A DNA stretch of 64,000 nucleotides from Azospirillum lipoferum (GTDB taxonomy: Bacteria > Pseudomonadota > Alphaproteobacteria > Azospirillales > Azospirillaceae), in NCBI RefSeq assembly GCF_024170005.1, contig NZ_JALJXJ010000021.1, positions 48,102 to 112,101 of the forward strand. The letters are read 5' to 3'. Position 1 is the first letter of the stretch. Every line of letters begins with the position of its first letter. The notes under the pieces were generated by a model, which was not told the DNA's origin, ran no database searches, and was given only the letters and a program-made list of their open reading frames with translations. Positions 18,224 through 27,241 of this stretch are shown here, piece after piece. Position numbers and translations under genes: made by a program.

Positions 18224-18601
18224 ACGCCGGGCGAGCGGAGGTAAGCCGAAAGCGGCACCGAACAAAGACGTGAGATGGGATCGCGAGATTCCGATGGACG
18301 ATGACAAATTTTTAATCTTAAAGTTATGCGCGATGTCCGCGCCCATCATCTCAACCGCCATGCGCACATGCTCATAAAGCGGTTCATCTATGTTTGTCAT
18401 GTCCTGAACAAGCATTTCGTTCTGTATGTCCGGCAAGTTTCCACTGCACACGAAATACGCTTTCGACAAATAGGCGGACGGATCGCCAAGATTTGTTTCA
18501 GCAGTGCCGTTATGGAACAAACCGCAATTCTTGCGCGCCTGCTGCCTCGCGGGAGGGTACGGCACCAGCAAACAGAACACGTCCAACTGGAAAGGATTCA
18601 T
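18224..18601 (-). pseudogene. possible remnant of an AraC-type regulator
   Basis: The minus-strand frame over this AT-richer stretch contains KNLSSSIGISRSHLTSLFGA followed by AFGLPPLAR. This fits the first helix-turn-helix of AraC-family regulators (the usual pattern is LA..vGlSrshLsrlF...fG). Upstream residues (IDEPLYEHVRMAVEMMGADI) fit the preceding helix. After LAR the frame runs out into the 3' region of the diguanylate cyclase gene without a second helix-turn-helix, so the gene would be truncated. It lies back to back with the hydrolase remnant, a common regulator/target arrangement. This is a motif-based guess. Confidence 0.35.
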
Positions 18602-18698
18602 GATGATGAACATCATCACCACCAAGGACGGGACGACGACTGTGGATCGCGATTGGGGCAAGGGGCGTCCAATTCTGTTCTCTCACGGCCGATCGCTG
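18600..18698 (+). pseudogene. N-terminal remnant of an alpha/beta-hydrolase (non-heme haloperoxidase-like)
   Basis: Three consecutive ATG codons preceded by GGAAAGGA open a frame reading MNIITTKDGTTTVDRDWGKG then RPILFSHG. This is the well-conserved start of non-heme chloroperoxidase/arylesterase-type hydrolases (typically TKDGT..YYKDWG.GQPIVFSHGWP). Similarity stops right after SHG, at the oxyanion region. The frame stays open and in phase with the following membrane-fusion-protein gene, whose own ATG is at 18744, so a 3' deletion has placed a hydrolase start and ribosome-binding site in frame with the efflux gene. Confidence 0.6.
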
Positions 18699-18743
18699 CA
18701 GTTACGACCACGGGATCAGCCTCCCGATGGGCCGGGAAGTGCC

Positions 18744-19964
18744 ATGATTGCGGCAATGGCTGCCGATGCCGCCCGGGTCAGGCCACAGGCCGCCGCCATC
18801 GGCAGACTGCTTCTGACCCTCACCGCGACCGCCTGCCTGTGGCTGGCCGGCGCGAATGCCGAGGGTCCAAGCCCGGCCCATGCCCAGGCGGCCGGCGCCC
18901 CGCCGGTGACGGTCAGCCGGCCGCTGCGCAAGGACATCGTCGAGTGGGATGAATTCACCGGCCAGTTCCAGGCCGTGGACTCCGTGGCGATCCGCGCCCG
19001 GGTCAGCGGCTATCTCGATTCCGTCAATTTCCGTGACGGCCAGATGGTCAAGGCCGGCGACCTGCTGTTCGTCATCGATCCCCGCCCCTTCGAGGCGACG
19101 CTCGCCTCGGTGAAGGCCGAGTTGCAGCAGGCCGAAGCCAAGCTGGACCTGTCGAACCGCCAGCTGGGCCGTGCGGCCGAACTCAGGCGCAGCGACAATG
19201 TCGCCGCCAGCGTCTACGACGAACGGCAGCAGCAGGTCCGCGTCGATGCCGCCGGGGTCGAGGTCGCCAAGGCCGCCGTCCGCACGGCCGAACTGAACCT
19301 CAGCTTCACGCGCATCCTGGCGCCGCTTGCCGGCCGCATCAGCCGGCGCGAGGTCAGCGTGGGCAATCTGATTGCCGGCGGCGAGGCCGGTGCGGCGACG
19401 CCGCTGACCACCATCGTTTCCCTCGACCCGATCTACTTCACCTTCGACATGAGCGAGGCCGACTTCCTCGCCTATGTCCGTGCCGCTCAGAAAGGGACCC
19501 TGCGCTCGCAGCGTGACGGCGGCATCGAGGTCGAGGCCCGCCTGTTCGACGAGCGCGACTGGACGCTGAAGGGCACGCTCGATTTCGTCGACAATCAGGT
19601 GAATGCCGGGTCCGGCACCATCCGGGCGCGCGCCGTGTTCCGCAACCCCAACGGCGTGCTGACGCCCGGTCAGTTCGGGCGGCTGCGCCTGCCGGGATCC
19701 GACCGCTATACCGCGACCCTGATCCCGGACCAGGCGGTGGTCAGCGATCAGGCCAACAAGATCGTGCTGACGGTATCCGACGACGGCACCGTGGTGCCCA
19801 AGCCGGTGCGGCTCGGCCCGATGGAAAACGGTCTGCGCATCGTTCGGTCCGGGCTGGCGGACACCGACCGGGTGATCATCAACGGGCTGGTCCGCGCCCG
19901 GCCCGGGGCCAAGGTGACGCCGCAGGAGGGATCGATCGAGCCGCCGAAACCGCCGGCCGGGTGA
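18744..19964 (+). CDS. RND efflux periplasmic adaptor (membrane fusion protein)
   Basis: The 406-residue protein has an N-terminal export signal (AIGRLLLTLTATACLWLAGA). It then has a barrel-sandwich/lipoyl half (SVAIRARVSGYLDSVNFRDG then VKAGDLLFVIDPRPFEATLA), an alpha-hairpin (residues about 120-180), and the second lipoyl half (SFTRILAPLAGRISRREVSV). It ends with beta-barrel and membrane-proximal domains (GTIRARAVFRNPNGVLTPGQ). It links the inner-membrane pump to an outer-membrane channel. The ATG at 18744 has GGGAAG upstream. An open in-frame extension to 18600 carries the hydrolase remnant and may or may not be translated. The pump gene follows 12 bp later. Confidence 0.93.
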   Translation: MIAAMAADAARVRPQAAAIGRLLLTLTATACLWLAGANAEGPSPAHAQAAGAPPVTVSRPLRKDIVEWDEFTGQFQAVDSVAIRARVSGYLDSVNFRDGQMVKAGDLLFVIDPRPFEATLASVKAELQQAEAKLDLSNRQLGRAAELRRSDNVAASVYDERQQQVRVDAAGVEVAKAAVRTAELNLSFTRILAPLAGRISRREVSVGNLIAGGEAGAATPLTTIVSLDPIYFTFDMSEADFLAYVRAAQKGTLRSQRDGGIEVEARLFDERDWTLKGTLDFVDNQVNAGSGTIRARAVFRNPNGVLTPGQFGRLRLPGSDRYTATLIPDQAVVSDQANKIVLTVSDDGTVVPKPVRLGPMENGLRIVRSGLADTDRVIINGLVRARPGAKVTPQEGSIEPPKPPAG

Positions 19965-19976
19965 GGGGCGACCGTC

Positions 19977-22900
19977 ATGAACATCTCGCACTTCTTCATC
20001 AACCGGCCGATCTTCGCGGCCGTCCTGTCCATCGTCATCACCCTCATCGGCATCTTCGCCTACCTGACCCTGCCCGTCGCGCAGTATCCCGAGATCGCGC
20101 CGCCGACCATCGTGGTGAACACGACGTATCCCGGCGCCTCGGCGCAGGTGGTTGCCGACACCGTTTCCGCTCCGATGGAGCAGGAGATCAACGGCGTCGA
20201 GAACATGCTCTACATGACCTCGCAGGCGACCAGCGACGGCCGCCTGCAATTGACCATCACCTTCAGGCTCGGCACCGATCTCGACACCGCCCAGGTGCTG
20301 GTGCAGAACCGCCTTGCCGTGGCCGAGCCGCGGTTGCCGGAGGAGGTGCGGCGCATCGGCGTGACCGTGCGCAAGAATTCGCCCGACATGCTGATGGTGA
20401 TCCACCTGAATTCGCCGGGCGGGGAGCGCGACCAGCTCTACATGTCGAATTACGCGCTGTTGCAGATCAAGGACGTGCTGGCCCGTCTGGACGGCGTCGG
20501 CGACGTGCAGGTGTTCGGTGCCCGCGATTATGCCATGCGCGTCTGGCTCGACCCCGACAAGGTGGCGGCCCGCGGGCTGACCGCGGGAGACGTCGTCCGC
20601 GCCATCCAGGCGCAGAACGTCCAAGTGTCGGGCGGCGTCATCAACCAGCCGCCGGTTCCGACCCCCGGCGCATTCCAGCTGAATGTGGAAACGCTGGGCC
20701 GCCTCACCGATGCGCGCGACTTCGGCAACATCATCGTCAAGACCGACGGCACCGCCGTCACCCGCCTGCGCGATGTCGCCCGCGTCGAGCTTGGCGCCCA
20801 GGACTACAATTTGAACGCCTATCTCGACCGCCAGTCCGCGGTGCCGCTGGTGGTCTTCCAACGGCCCGGCTCCAACGCCCTGGAGACCGCCAACCGCATC
20901 CTGACGACGATGGAGGACCTCTCCAAGGGCTTCCCCGCCGGCATGCGCTACGATGTCGTCTACAACCCCACGGAGTTCATCGCCCAGTCGGTCGAGGAGG
21001 TCTACAAGACGATCTACGAGGCCGTCATTCTCGTCGTCGTCGTCGTCATCCTGTTCCTGCAGTCCTGGCGCGCCTCGATCGTCCCGATCCTGGCCATTCC
21101 GGTGTCGCTGGTCGGCACCTTCGCCGTGCTGGCGGCGCTGGGCTATTCGCTGAACACGCTGTCGCTGTTCGGTCTGGTGCTGGCGATCGGCATCGTGGTC
21201 GATGACGCCATCGTCGTGGTGGAGAATGTGGAGCGCTTCATCAGTCGAGGCATGAAGCCCAAGGATGCCGCGCACGAGACAATGAACGAGGTCGGCGGGG
21301 CGCTGATCGCCATCGCCCTGGTCCTGACCGCCGTATTCGTTCCCGCCGCCCTGGTCAGCGGCATTTCCGGCCAGTTCTTCCGGCAGTTCGCGGTGACCAT
21401 CGCAAGCGCCACGGTGATCTCCTGCCTCGTGTCGTTGACGCTCAGCCCGGCGCTCTGCGCCCTGCTGTTCAAGCCCCACCAGGAGCATCCGCCCAAGCCG
21501 TCGCTGCCGATGCGGCCGGTCGCCGCCTTCTTCCGCGGTTTCAACGCCGGGTTCGAGCGGCTGTCCAACGGCTATGCCGGGCTGACGCGGCGGCTGGTGC
21601 GGCTGCCCTTCATCGTCCTGCCGGTCTATCTGCTGCTGCTCGGCGTGACCGGCTGGCAGTTCAACCGGGCACCGACCGGCTTCATTCCCAACCAGGACCA
21701 GGGTTACCTGATCACCGTGGTGCAGCTGCCGCCGGGCTCCTCGCTCGCCCGGACCGACGAGGTGGTGCGCAAATCGGTGGACGTGCTGCTGAAGACGCCC
21801 GGGGTCGTCCATGCCGTGCCCTTCGCCGGCTTCGACGGCGCCACCTTCACCAACGCGCCGAATGCCGGGGCGATCTTCGTGACCCTCGCCCCCTTCGAGG
21901 ATCGCATCAGGGACGGTCATTCCGCCGACGCGGTCCTGGCCGATCTCAGGAAGCGGCTGGCCGTGATCGAGGACGCCTTCATCATCACCATCCCGCCGCC
22001 GCCGGTCCGCGGCATCGGCAACGCCGGCGGCTTCAAGATGATGGTGGAGGACAAGCGGGGCCGCGGCCTGCCGGCGCTCGATGCGGCGGTGACGGAGCTG
22101 TCCGCCGCGGCCAACAAGATCCCGGGGCTGGTCGGCGTGTTCACGCTGTTCAACACCAAGACCCCCAAGATCTATGCCGATATCGACCGCCAGAGGGCGG
22201 AGATGCTGGGGGTGACCGCCGATCAGGTGTTCGAGGCGTTGCAGATCTATGTCGGTTCGGCCTTCGTCAACGAGTTCAACCTCCTGGGCCGGACCTACCG
22301 GGTCACCGCGCAGGCCGACGGCCGTTTCCGCCAGGACCCGCACGACCTCGCCAACCTGAAGACGCGCAACGAGCGCGGCGAGATGGTGCCGATCGGTGCG
22401 GTGGCTGCCCTGACCGACATCACCGGCCCCTACCGCGCCGCCCGCTACAACCTCTACCCGGCGGCGGAATTGCAGGGCAACACGCTGCCCGGCTTCTCCA
22501 CCGGCTACGCCCTGGCCGCCATGGAGAAGGCGGCCGCCGAGGTGCTGCCGGACGGTTTCGGCTTCGAGTGGACGGAGCTGGCCTATCAGGAAAAGGCCGC
22601 CGGAAACAGCGGTTTGATGGTCTTCGGGCTGTCGGTGCTGTTCGTCTTTCTGGTGCTTGCCGCCCAGTATGAGAGCTGGACCATGCCGCTGTCGGTCATC
22701 CTGATCGTGCCCATGTGCCTGCTGGCGGCGGTGACCGGCTTGATGATTCGCGGCATGGCCGTCGACATCCTGGCCCAGGTCGGCTTCGTCGTCCTGGTCG
22801 GCCTTGCCGCCAAGAACGCCATCCTCATCGTCGAATTCGCCCGCCAGAACGAACTCTTCGAGGGGAAGAACCGCTTCGAGGCGGCGGTGGAGGCGGCACG

Positions 22901-23174
22901 CACACGGCTTCGTCCGATCCTGATGACCTCGCTCGCCTTCATTCTCGGCGTCGTGCCGCTGATGATCGCGCAGGGAGCCGGGGCGGAGATGCGGCAAACC
23001 CTGGGCACGGCGGTGTTCATGGGGATGCTGGGCGTGACCATCTTCGGCCTGATCTTCACCCCGGTGTTCTACACGGTCGTCCGCCGCCTCTTCAGCGGAC
23101 CGCTGGCGGTCAACCAGCATCCCGTCGCAACGGAAGAGGTCGGTCTGCAGACACGGCATCAGCCTGGGGAATGA
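19977..23174 (+). CDS. RND multidrug efflux permease, HAE1 family (AcrB/MexF-like)
   Basis: The 1065-residue inner-membrane proton/drug antiporter begins MNISHFFINRPIFAAVLSIV. It has the HAE1 signature AYLTLPVAQYPEIAPPTIVV and TM4 LGLVLAIGIVVDDAIVVVEN-type charged residues (FGLVLAIGIVVDDAIVVVEN). It also has GFIPNQDQGYLITVVQLPPG and a C-terminal half with VGFVVLVGLAAKNAILIVEF. Twelve spans and two large periplasmic loops fit the family length. Substrates are unknown. No outer-membrane factor gene follows, so the pump probably borrows a TolC-like channel encoded elsewhere. Two hairpins after the stop probably end the transcript. Confidence 0.95.
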   Translation: MNISHFFINRPIFAAVLSIVITLIGIFAYLTLPVAQYPEIAPPTIVVNTTYPGASAQVVADTVSAPMEQEINGVENMLYMTSQATSDGRLQLTITFRLGTDLDTAQVLVQNRLAVAEPRLPEEVRRIGVTVRKNSPDMLMVIHLNSPGGERDQLYMSNYALLQIKDVLARLDGVGDVQVFGARDYAMRVWLDPDKVAARGLTAGDVVRAIQAQNVQVSGGVINQPPVPTPGAFQLNVETLGRLTDARDFGNIIVKTDGTAVTRLRDVARVELGAQDYNLNAYLDRQSAVPLVVFQRPGSNALETANRILTTMEDLSKGFPAGMRYDVVYNPTEFIAQSVEEVYKTIYEAVILVVVVVILFLQSWRASIVPILAIPVSLVGTFAVLAALGYSLNTLSLFGLVLAIGIVVDDAIVVVENVERFISRGMKPKDAAHETMNEVGGALIAIALVLTAVFVPAALVSGISGQFFRQFAVTIASATVISCLVSLTLSPALCALLFKPHQEHPPKPSLPMRPVAAFFRGFNAGFERLSNGYAGLTRRLVRLPFIVLPVYLLLLGVTGWQFNRAPTGFIPNQDQGYLITVVQLPPGSSLARTDEVVRKSVDVLLKTPGVVHAVPFAGFDGATFTNAPNAGAIFVTLAPFEDRIRDGHSADAVLADLRKRLAVIEDAFIITIPPPPVRGIGNAGGFKMMVEDKRGRGLPALDAAVTELSAAANKIPGLVGVFTLFNTKTPKIYADIDRQRAEMLGVTADQVFEALQIYVGSAFVNEFNLLGRTYRVTAQADGRFRQDPHDLANLKTRNERGEMVPIGAVAALTDITGPYRAARYNLYPAAELQGNTLPGFSTGYALAAMEKAAAEVLPDGFGFEWTELAYQEKAAGNSGLMVFGLSVLFVFLVLAAQYESWTMPLSVILIVPMCLLAAVTGLMIRGMAVDILAQVGFVVLVGLAAKNAILIVEFARQNELFEGKNRFEAAVEAARTRLRPILMTSLAFILGVVPLMIAQGAGAEMRQTLGTAVFMGMLGVTIFGLIFTPVFYTVVRRLFSGPLAVNQHPVATEEVGLQTRHQPGE

Positions 23175-23191
23175 CGCCGTGTCCGGGCAAG

Positions 23192-23213
23192 GCGGGGCTG
23201 AGGGAAGCCCCGC
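23192..23213 (+). terminator. GC-rich hairpin after the RND gene
   Basis: GCGGGGCT and AGCCCCGC form a perfect 8-bp stem with loop GAGGGA, 18 bp after the pump stop codon. There is no T-run. Confidence 0.5.
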
Positions 23214-23283
23214 TCAGCTCTCAGGCATTGCCCAAAAGAGGCGTTGACAGCGTCGACCGCCTCGTTCTGCCCGGTATTTCCAC

Positions 23284-23327
23284 CTGGAGTCCGTCTGACG
23301 CTTATTGAAGCATCAGACGCACTCCAG
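23284..23327. terminator. long bidirectional hairpin between convergent genes
   Basis: CTGGAGTCCGTCTGACGCTT pairs with AAGCATCAGACGCACTCCAG, interrupted only by two single mismatches, with loop ATTG. It lies between the convergent RND and ATPase genes and is followed on the plus strand by CTTTTGGTTTT. It is well placed to stop transcription from both sides. Confidence 0.65.
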
Positions 23328-23420
23328 GCTTTTGGTTTTCCGCGTGATTCACGCTTCAAGCGAAGTGCCCGCTGACGGCTATCTCCGTCGCAATGCCGTT
23401 CGAAGCCAAACCGCCCCCCA

Positions 23421-26400
23421 TCACTCGATGTCATACTCCACACCGTTTTCACCGATTGCCCTCAGTCGGATGAGTGTGAACGGCAGGCGGGCATTCTTGC
23501 ACTTGCGGCCGATGAAGCGGGCTTCCTCCAAATCATGGGTGGACATGAAGACCTGATATTTCTGTTCGGCGACCAAGGGGCGGAGCAGGTCGATGAATGC
23601 CGCTTTGTGGACAATGTCGTTGTACTGGAGCGGATCGTCCAGCAACAGGGCGCGCCAGCGGGACCAGGGATAGGCGGTGCTTGCAGCAAGCAGGAAGCTC
23701 AAGCTGAAGACACCCGCCTGCCCTTCGCTGTGTATCAGGTTCGCCGGATGCCCAAGAGCCTGTGCTTTGACGTATGTTTGGTAATTTGAAATTCTGGTGG
23801 CCAGTTCGGTGGAAAATTCCGGGAAGGAGGACCAAGCCCGGCTGAACGCATCGGTAAGGTTGCTCAGAGGATTTATGACCTCTTCAAGAAACCCCTTATG
23901 TTCAGACTTGATCGTGTCGGCGGCAGTGCCCGCCAGCTTGCGTGCTCTTCTGCAGGTATCGACGCGCCGCTGGCACTTGAACACATGCTGCTCAAGCCGT
24001 TTTTCGCAGTCTTCCGCATTCGCGGCCTTCTCTTCCCGGATCGTCCGCTCACGCTCGATTTTCAGATTCTGGACGCTCTCGTTCGACTGCCATCGCTCAA
24101 GACCCTTGGCCGTAGCGTCACACCGGTCGGACAGGTGCGGAAGGCGCTCGGTCCGCCTCGCGGTCTCGCGCTGCGCGTCACTGAGCACGGGTGGCGACGG
24201 TTCGCCCGGAAGGCCGGCTTCCTCCCAGCCGGTGCGGGCCGCAAGGCATTGACGCTCCAGTTCCTCCCGGTCCCGTCGCAGCAGGTCGGCATGCTCGGCA
24301 CAGCGGCGGCGCTGCGCCTCCGCCGTCTGCCGGTCCCGGATCGCGCTGTTGAGCATTGCCTGGGCCAAGGTCTCGCCCGTTGCGGCGTCCGCAAGATCCC
24401 GCAACGCCTTTTCAAGAGCGTCATTTGTCGCGGGTTCGTCGAAAGCGGCGAGTTCTGTGTCGGCGGCCAGCACGCCGATGGCCTCGCCCCGGCGCTGATC
24501 GAGAGCGTTGCCCCGCCCGCGCTCCCTCTCCAGCGTCTTTCCCGCCTCGTCGAGGCGGCTGAGGATGCCGGGCAGCCTCGCCGAAAGTTTGCCGTCCGGG
24601 TCCAGCAGCCGACGTTCCACCTTCAGCCGTTCGCACTCGCCTTCCAGATGCGCGATGCGGTGCGACAGCCAGTCAAGCGCTTCCCGGGCGGGCCGGCCGC
24701 CGGCCCCCGGCAGGTGGGGAAAAGCGCTGGCCATCTCCGCCGCGTTTTCGACCACGCCGGTATGCTCGGTCTCGACAGCCTTCGCCACCGTGATTGTCCG
24801 ATCCAGCTCGGTGCGGGTTGCCTGCAACCCGTCGCGGCGATGGCGCATCTCCTTCAACTGAGCCGCCGTTTCACCAAGAGCCGGATCCTGTTTTTCGGCA
24901 GCCTGTTGAGCGAGCCCGGCAAGCTCGTCATGCGTTTTGAACGGTGTCTGGCAGAATGGGCAATCGGTCTCGTGCGCGTGCAACTGGCCCAACAGCTCGG
25001 TGACCAGACCGGCCCGCTTGGTTGCGGTGGTCCTCAACTCCTCCAGGCGCGCTTCCGCATCCTTGAGTCCGGCTTCCAGATCGTCGAGTTCCCTGGTCAG
25101 GCCGTTGTGCCGCGCCTCCAGCAACCGGCGCCGGTCCCTCGCCACGGCGAGTTCCGGCTGGATTTCGCGGGCGCGCTCCTCCGCCTCCAGCACCTTGGAA
25201 GCCCGCAGCTTCAGTGCGCTGTCGGCCGTCAGATCCTTGTCGTGGGCTGCGACTTCATCGTCGATGCCGCGGACACGTTCGAGATCGCGCTCCAACCGCT
25301 GCTTCTCGGACTCTATCCTGCCATGTTCCGCTACAGCCTCGTTGATCGCCTCGGAGCACGGCCCCCTCTCCTTGTCCACCTCCTGGATTTGGCGGAAGGC
25401 GTGCAACCGACTGTCCAACCGGTCGCGGTATCGGCTAACCGACGCGCATTCTCCTTGCGCCGCCTCCAGCACCGATCTTGCCTGCACCTCCAACGCCGCC
25501 TTGCCGCTCGCCTCGGTGGCCGCCGCCTCGGTCGCGGCCTCCCCAGCCTGGATGTCCTCATCCTTTCTCCGGATGGCATCGCCCTGCGCAATCCAGGACT
25601 GCAATGCTCTTGCGGCGGCTTGCATCGCGCGATCCCGCAACTCGGCCTGCGCGCGGGCCTGCCTGACCGCCTCCGCCACGACGGCCAACGCCTCCACCGC
25701 CGTGGCGGGAAGATCGGGACGCTGCCCCGTCAGGGCGCCGAACTCCACGGCGATGGCGTGCGCCTGCTCCAACGCCTCTGCCGGCGACAAGGCCGACTGG
25801 GCGCCGAGAAGCGCGTCCGCCTGCGCGATCTCCCTCAGGATACGCCGAAAATACTCCAGGCGTCTCGCCGCGGCCGCCACATCGCCTTCCGCCTTTTCCA
25901 CCTCGCGATTGAAGGCTTTCGTGGCTCCGACGCCCAGCCGGTTCACCATCTCGTCGACGGCCATTCCGCCGGTCAGTCCGCTGAGGTCCTTCCACCGTTC
26001 CTTGGGCGAGCGCGCGGTAAGGCGAAGGCCGGCCGCCTGGCTGAGAAAATGGGTTGTCGCCAGATAGGCCGAGAGATCGTCGATCTTCTGGTGCCAATCG
26101 GACGATTTCAGCAGTTCCTCCACGGACGGGATCGGATGCTCGCCGCGGGTTATCTTCAAATCCGTTTCACGGGTAACGGAAACCTCATTGTCGAAGAGCA
26201 GTTCGACGCGGTGGTGGCTTCCTGTCGGCGCCCCCTCACGCGTCAGCGCCTTTTCCACGTCCTTCCCCGTCACCCCTGCCGTGGCTGCGGAGGCGGCGAG
26301 GCGGCGAACGGTGCCGGTCAGCGCCCATTCGATCGCTTCGAGCAGGCTCGTCTTGCCAAGGCCGTTCGCACCGGCGATCACGGTGACACCGGGAACCGGC

Positions 26401-26486
26401 TTCACCATGATCGACTTCGCCTCGCCGAAGCTGCGGAAGTTGGACACGGCTACTTTGCGGAGGAACAGAGGTCCGGTCCCAGTCAT
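23421..26486 (-). CDS. SMC/SbcC-like ATPase of a three-gene conflict operon
   Basis: The 1021-residue protein has an N-terminal Walker A GANGLGKTSLLEAIEWAL (residues 39-56), two long glutamate/arginine-rich coiled-coil arms, and a central CPFC near residue 508. This CxxC lies at the arm apex, as in Rad50/SbcC zinc hooks. The C-terminal Walker B is LLLDDPLQYNDIVHKAAFID, followed by the H-loop QVFMSTHDLEEARF. It should bind DNA or nucleoprotein and act as sensor or motor. Its ATG overlaps the stop of the upstream 252-aa gene by 4 bp, and it is the last gene of the TIR-led operon. The arrangement resembles ABC-three-component (ABC-3C) systems. Confidence 0.88.
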   Translation of the reverse strand: MTGTGPLFLRKVAVSNFRSFGEAKSIMVKPVPGVTVIAGANGLGKTSLLEAIEWALTGTVRRLAASAATAGVTGKDVEKALTREGAPTGSHHRVELLFDNEVSVTRETDLKITRGEHPIPSVEELLKSSDWHQKIDDLSAYLATTHFLSQAAGLRLTARSPKERWKDLSGLTGGMAVDEMVNRLGVGATKAFNREVEKAEGDVAAAARRLEYFRRILREIAQADALLGAQSALSPAEALEQAHAIAVEFGALTGQRPDLPATAVEALAVVAEAVRQARAQAELRDRAMQAAARALQSWIAQGDAIRRKDEDIQAGEAATEAAATEASGKAALEVQARSVLEAAQGECASVSRYRDRLDSRLHAFRQIQEVDKERGPCSEAINEAVAEHGRIESEKQRLERDLERVRGIDDEVAAHDKDLTADSALKLRASKVLEAEERAREIQPELAVARDRRRLLEARHNGLTRELDDLEAGLKDAEARLEELRTTATKRAGLVTELLGQLHAHETDCPFCQTPFKTHDELAGLAQQAAEKQDPALGETAAQLKEMRHRRDGLQATRTELDRTITVAKAVETEHTGVVENAAEMASAFPHLPGAGGRPAREALDWLSHRIAHLEGECERLKVERRLLDPDGKLSARLPGILSRLDEAGKTLERERGRGNALDQRRGEAIGVLAADTELAAFDEPATNDALEKALRDLADAATGETLAQAMLNSAIRDRQTAEAQRRRCAEHADLLRRDREELERQCLAARTGWEEAGLPGEPSPPVLSDAQRETARRTERLPHLSDRCDATAKGLERWQSNESVQNLKIERERTIREEKAANAEDCEKRLEQHVFKCQRRVDTCRRARKLAGTAADTIKSEHKGFLEEVINPLSNLTDAFSRAWSSFPEFSTELATRISNYQTYVKAQALGHPANLIHSEGQAGVFSLSFLLAASTAYPWSRWRALLLDDPLQYNDIVHKAAFIDLLRPLVAEQKYQVFMSTHDLEEARFIGRKCKNARLPFTLIRLRAIGENGVEYDIE

Positions 26487-27241
26487 GCGTCCGTCTCCAA
26501 ATCGCTCGGGTCCAGATCGGTCAGATCCGGATTGGCCGGGTCCAGCGCCTCGATCAGGCGGTGCACCCGATCGGCGTCCTTGAGGTCGCCATAGGACAGG
26601 ATCTCCAGCCAGCGCTTCGCCGTAGCCTCGTCGAACTCATCCTGGACAAGCTGCTTGGCCAGCAACGCCCAGCGGTCGAGCTGCCCCTGGCCGGCCTCCC
26701 CCTTCCGCGGCCAAGGACGGGCCAGGAAGGTACGGCCCAAAAACGCCTTCAGCGATTCCGAGCGATCCGTCCCGGCTTGTGGGGGCAGCCAGACCAGCTT
26801 CCGGCAGACCTGCTCGTTCCGTTCGACGCGGCGCTGCATCCGCTTCCAATCCCGGTTCTCTTCGCCGCCCGCCGGCGCGACAAGCAGCAGCAATAAATCA
26901 TCCCCTTTATGCCCGAGCCAGGACCAGGCGATGGCGGCCTGGTTCTGATAACGGGCCAGATCATGATCGACCGCCGCGTCGGCGGGATCGTCGCCAAGGC
27001 CGCCGATCAGCAGACTGTGGTAGCCGACACGCAAGGCGATGAAGTTCTTCGGCAGGTCGTCGGCATCGAGCGTCTCCAATTCCGCCTGGGCGTCCGAATC
27101 CAGGGCGTTGGCGGCCTCGGTCGCCCAAAGCCGGCGGCTCCTCATGCCCTCCGGGTTCTCCTCCACCTCCAGCGGCGGGGTGAAGGCGGCGGCCTGCGTC
27201 CGTATCTCGTCGACCAGCAGGGTTACGTCATTCATGGCCAA
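26483..27241 (-). CDS. middle component protein of the TIR/ATPase operon (ABC-3C middle-component-like)
   Basis: The 252-residue soluble protein has no enzyme motif I can recognise. It has a central beta-strand LLLLLVAPAGGEENRDWKRM, then NEQVCRKLVWLPPQAG and AFLGRTFLARPWPRKGEAGQ, and an acidic aspartate-rich tail (PANPDLTDLDPSDLETD). The CRKLVWLP...FLARPW pattern and the position next to an SMC-like ATPase recall the middle component of ABC-3C conflict systems, thought to link ATPase and effector. That match is from memory and needs a profile search. It overlaps the TIR gene by 14 bp and the ATPase gene by 4 bp. Confidence 0.75.
   Translation of the reverse strand: MAMNDVTLLVDEIRTQAAAFTPPLEVEENPEGMRSRRLWATEAANALDSDAQAELETLDADDLPKNFIALRVGYHSLLIGGLGDDPADAAVDHDLARYQNQAAIAWSWLGHKGDDLLLLLVAPAGGEENRDWKRMQRRVERNEQVCRKLVWLPPQAGTDRSESLKAFLGRTFLARPWPRKGEAGQGQLDRWALLAKQLVQDEFDEATAKRWLEILSYGDLKDADRVHRLIEALDPANPDLTDLDPSDLETDA

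Noticed and set aside
18702..23159. 1485-codon minus-strand ORF
   Set aside because: Antisense shadow of the RND adaptor and pump genes.
23898..26594. 898-codon plus-strand ORF
   Set aside because: Antisense shadow of the SMC-like ATPase, which has full Walker motifs and a zinc hook.
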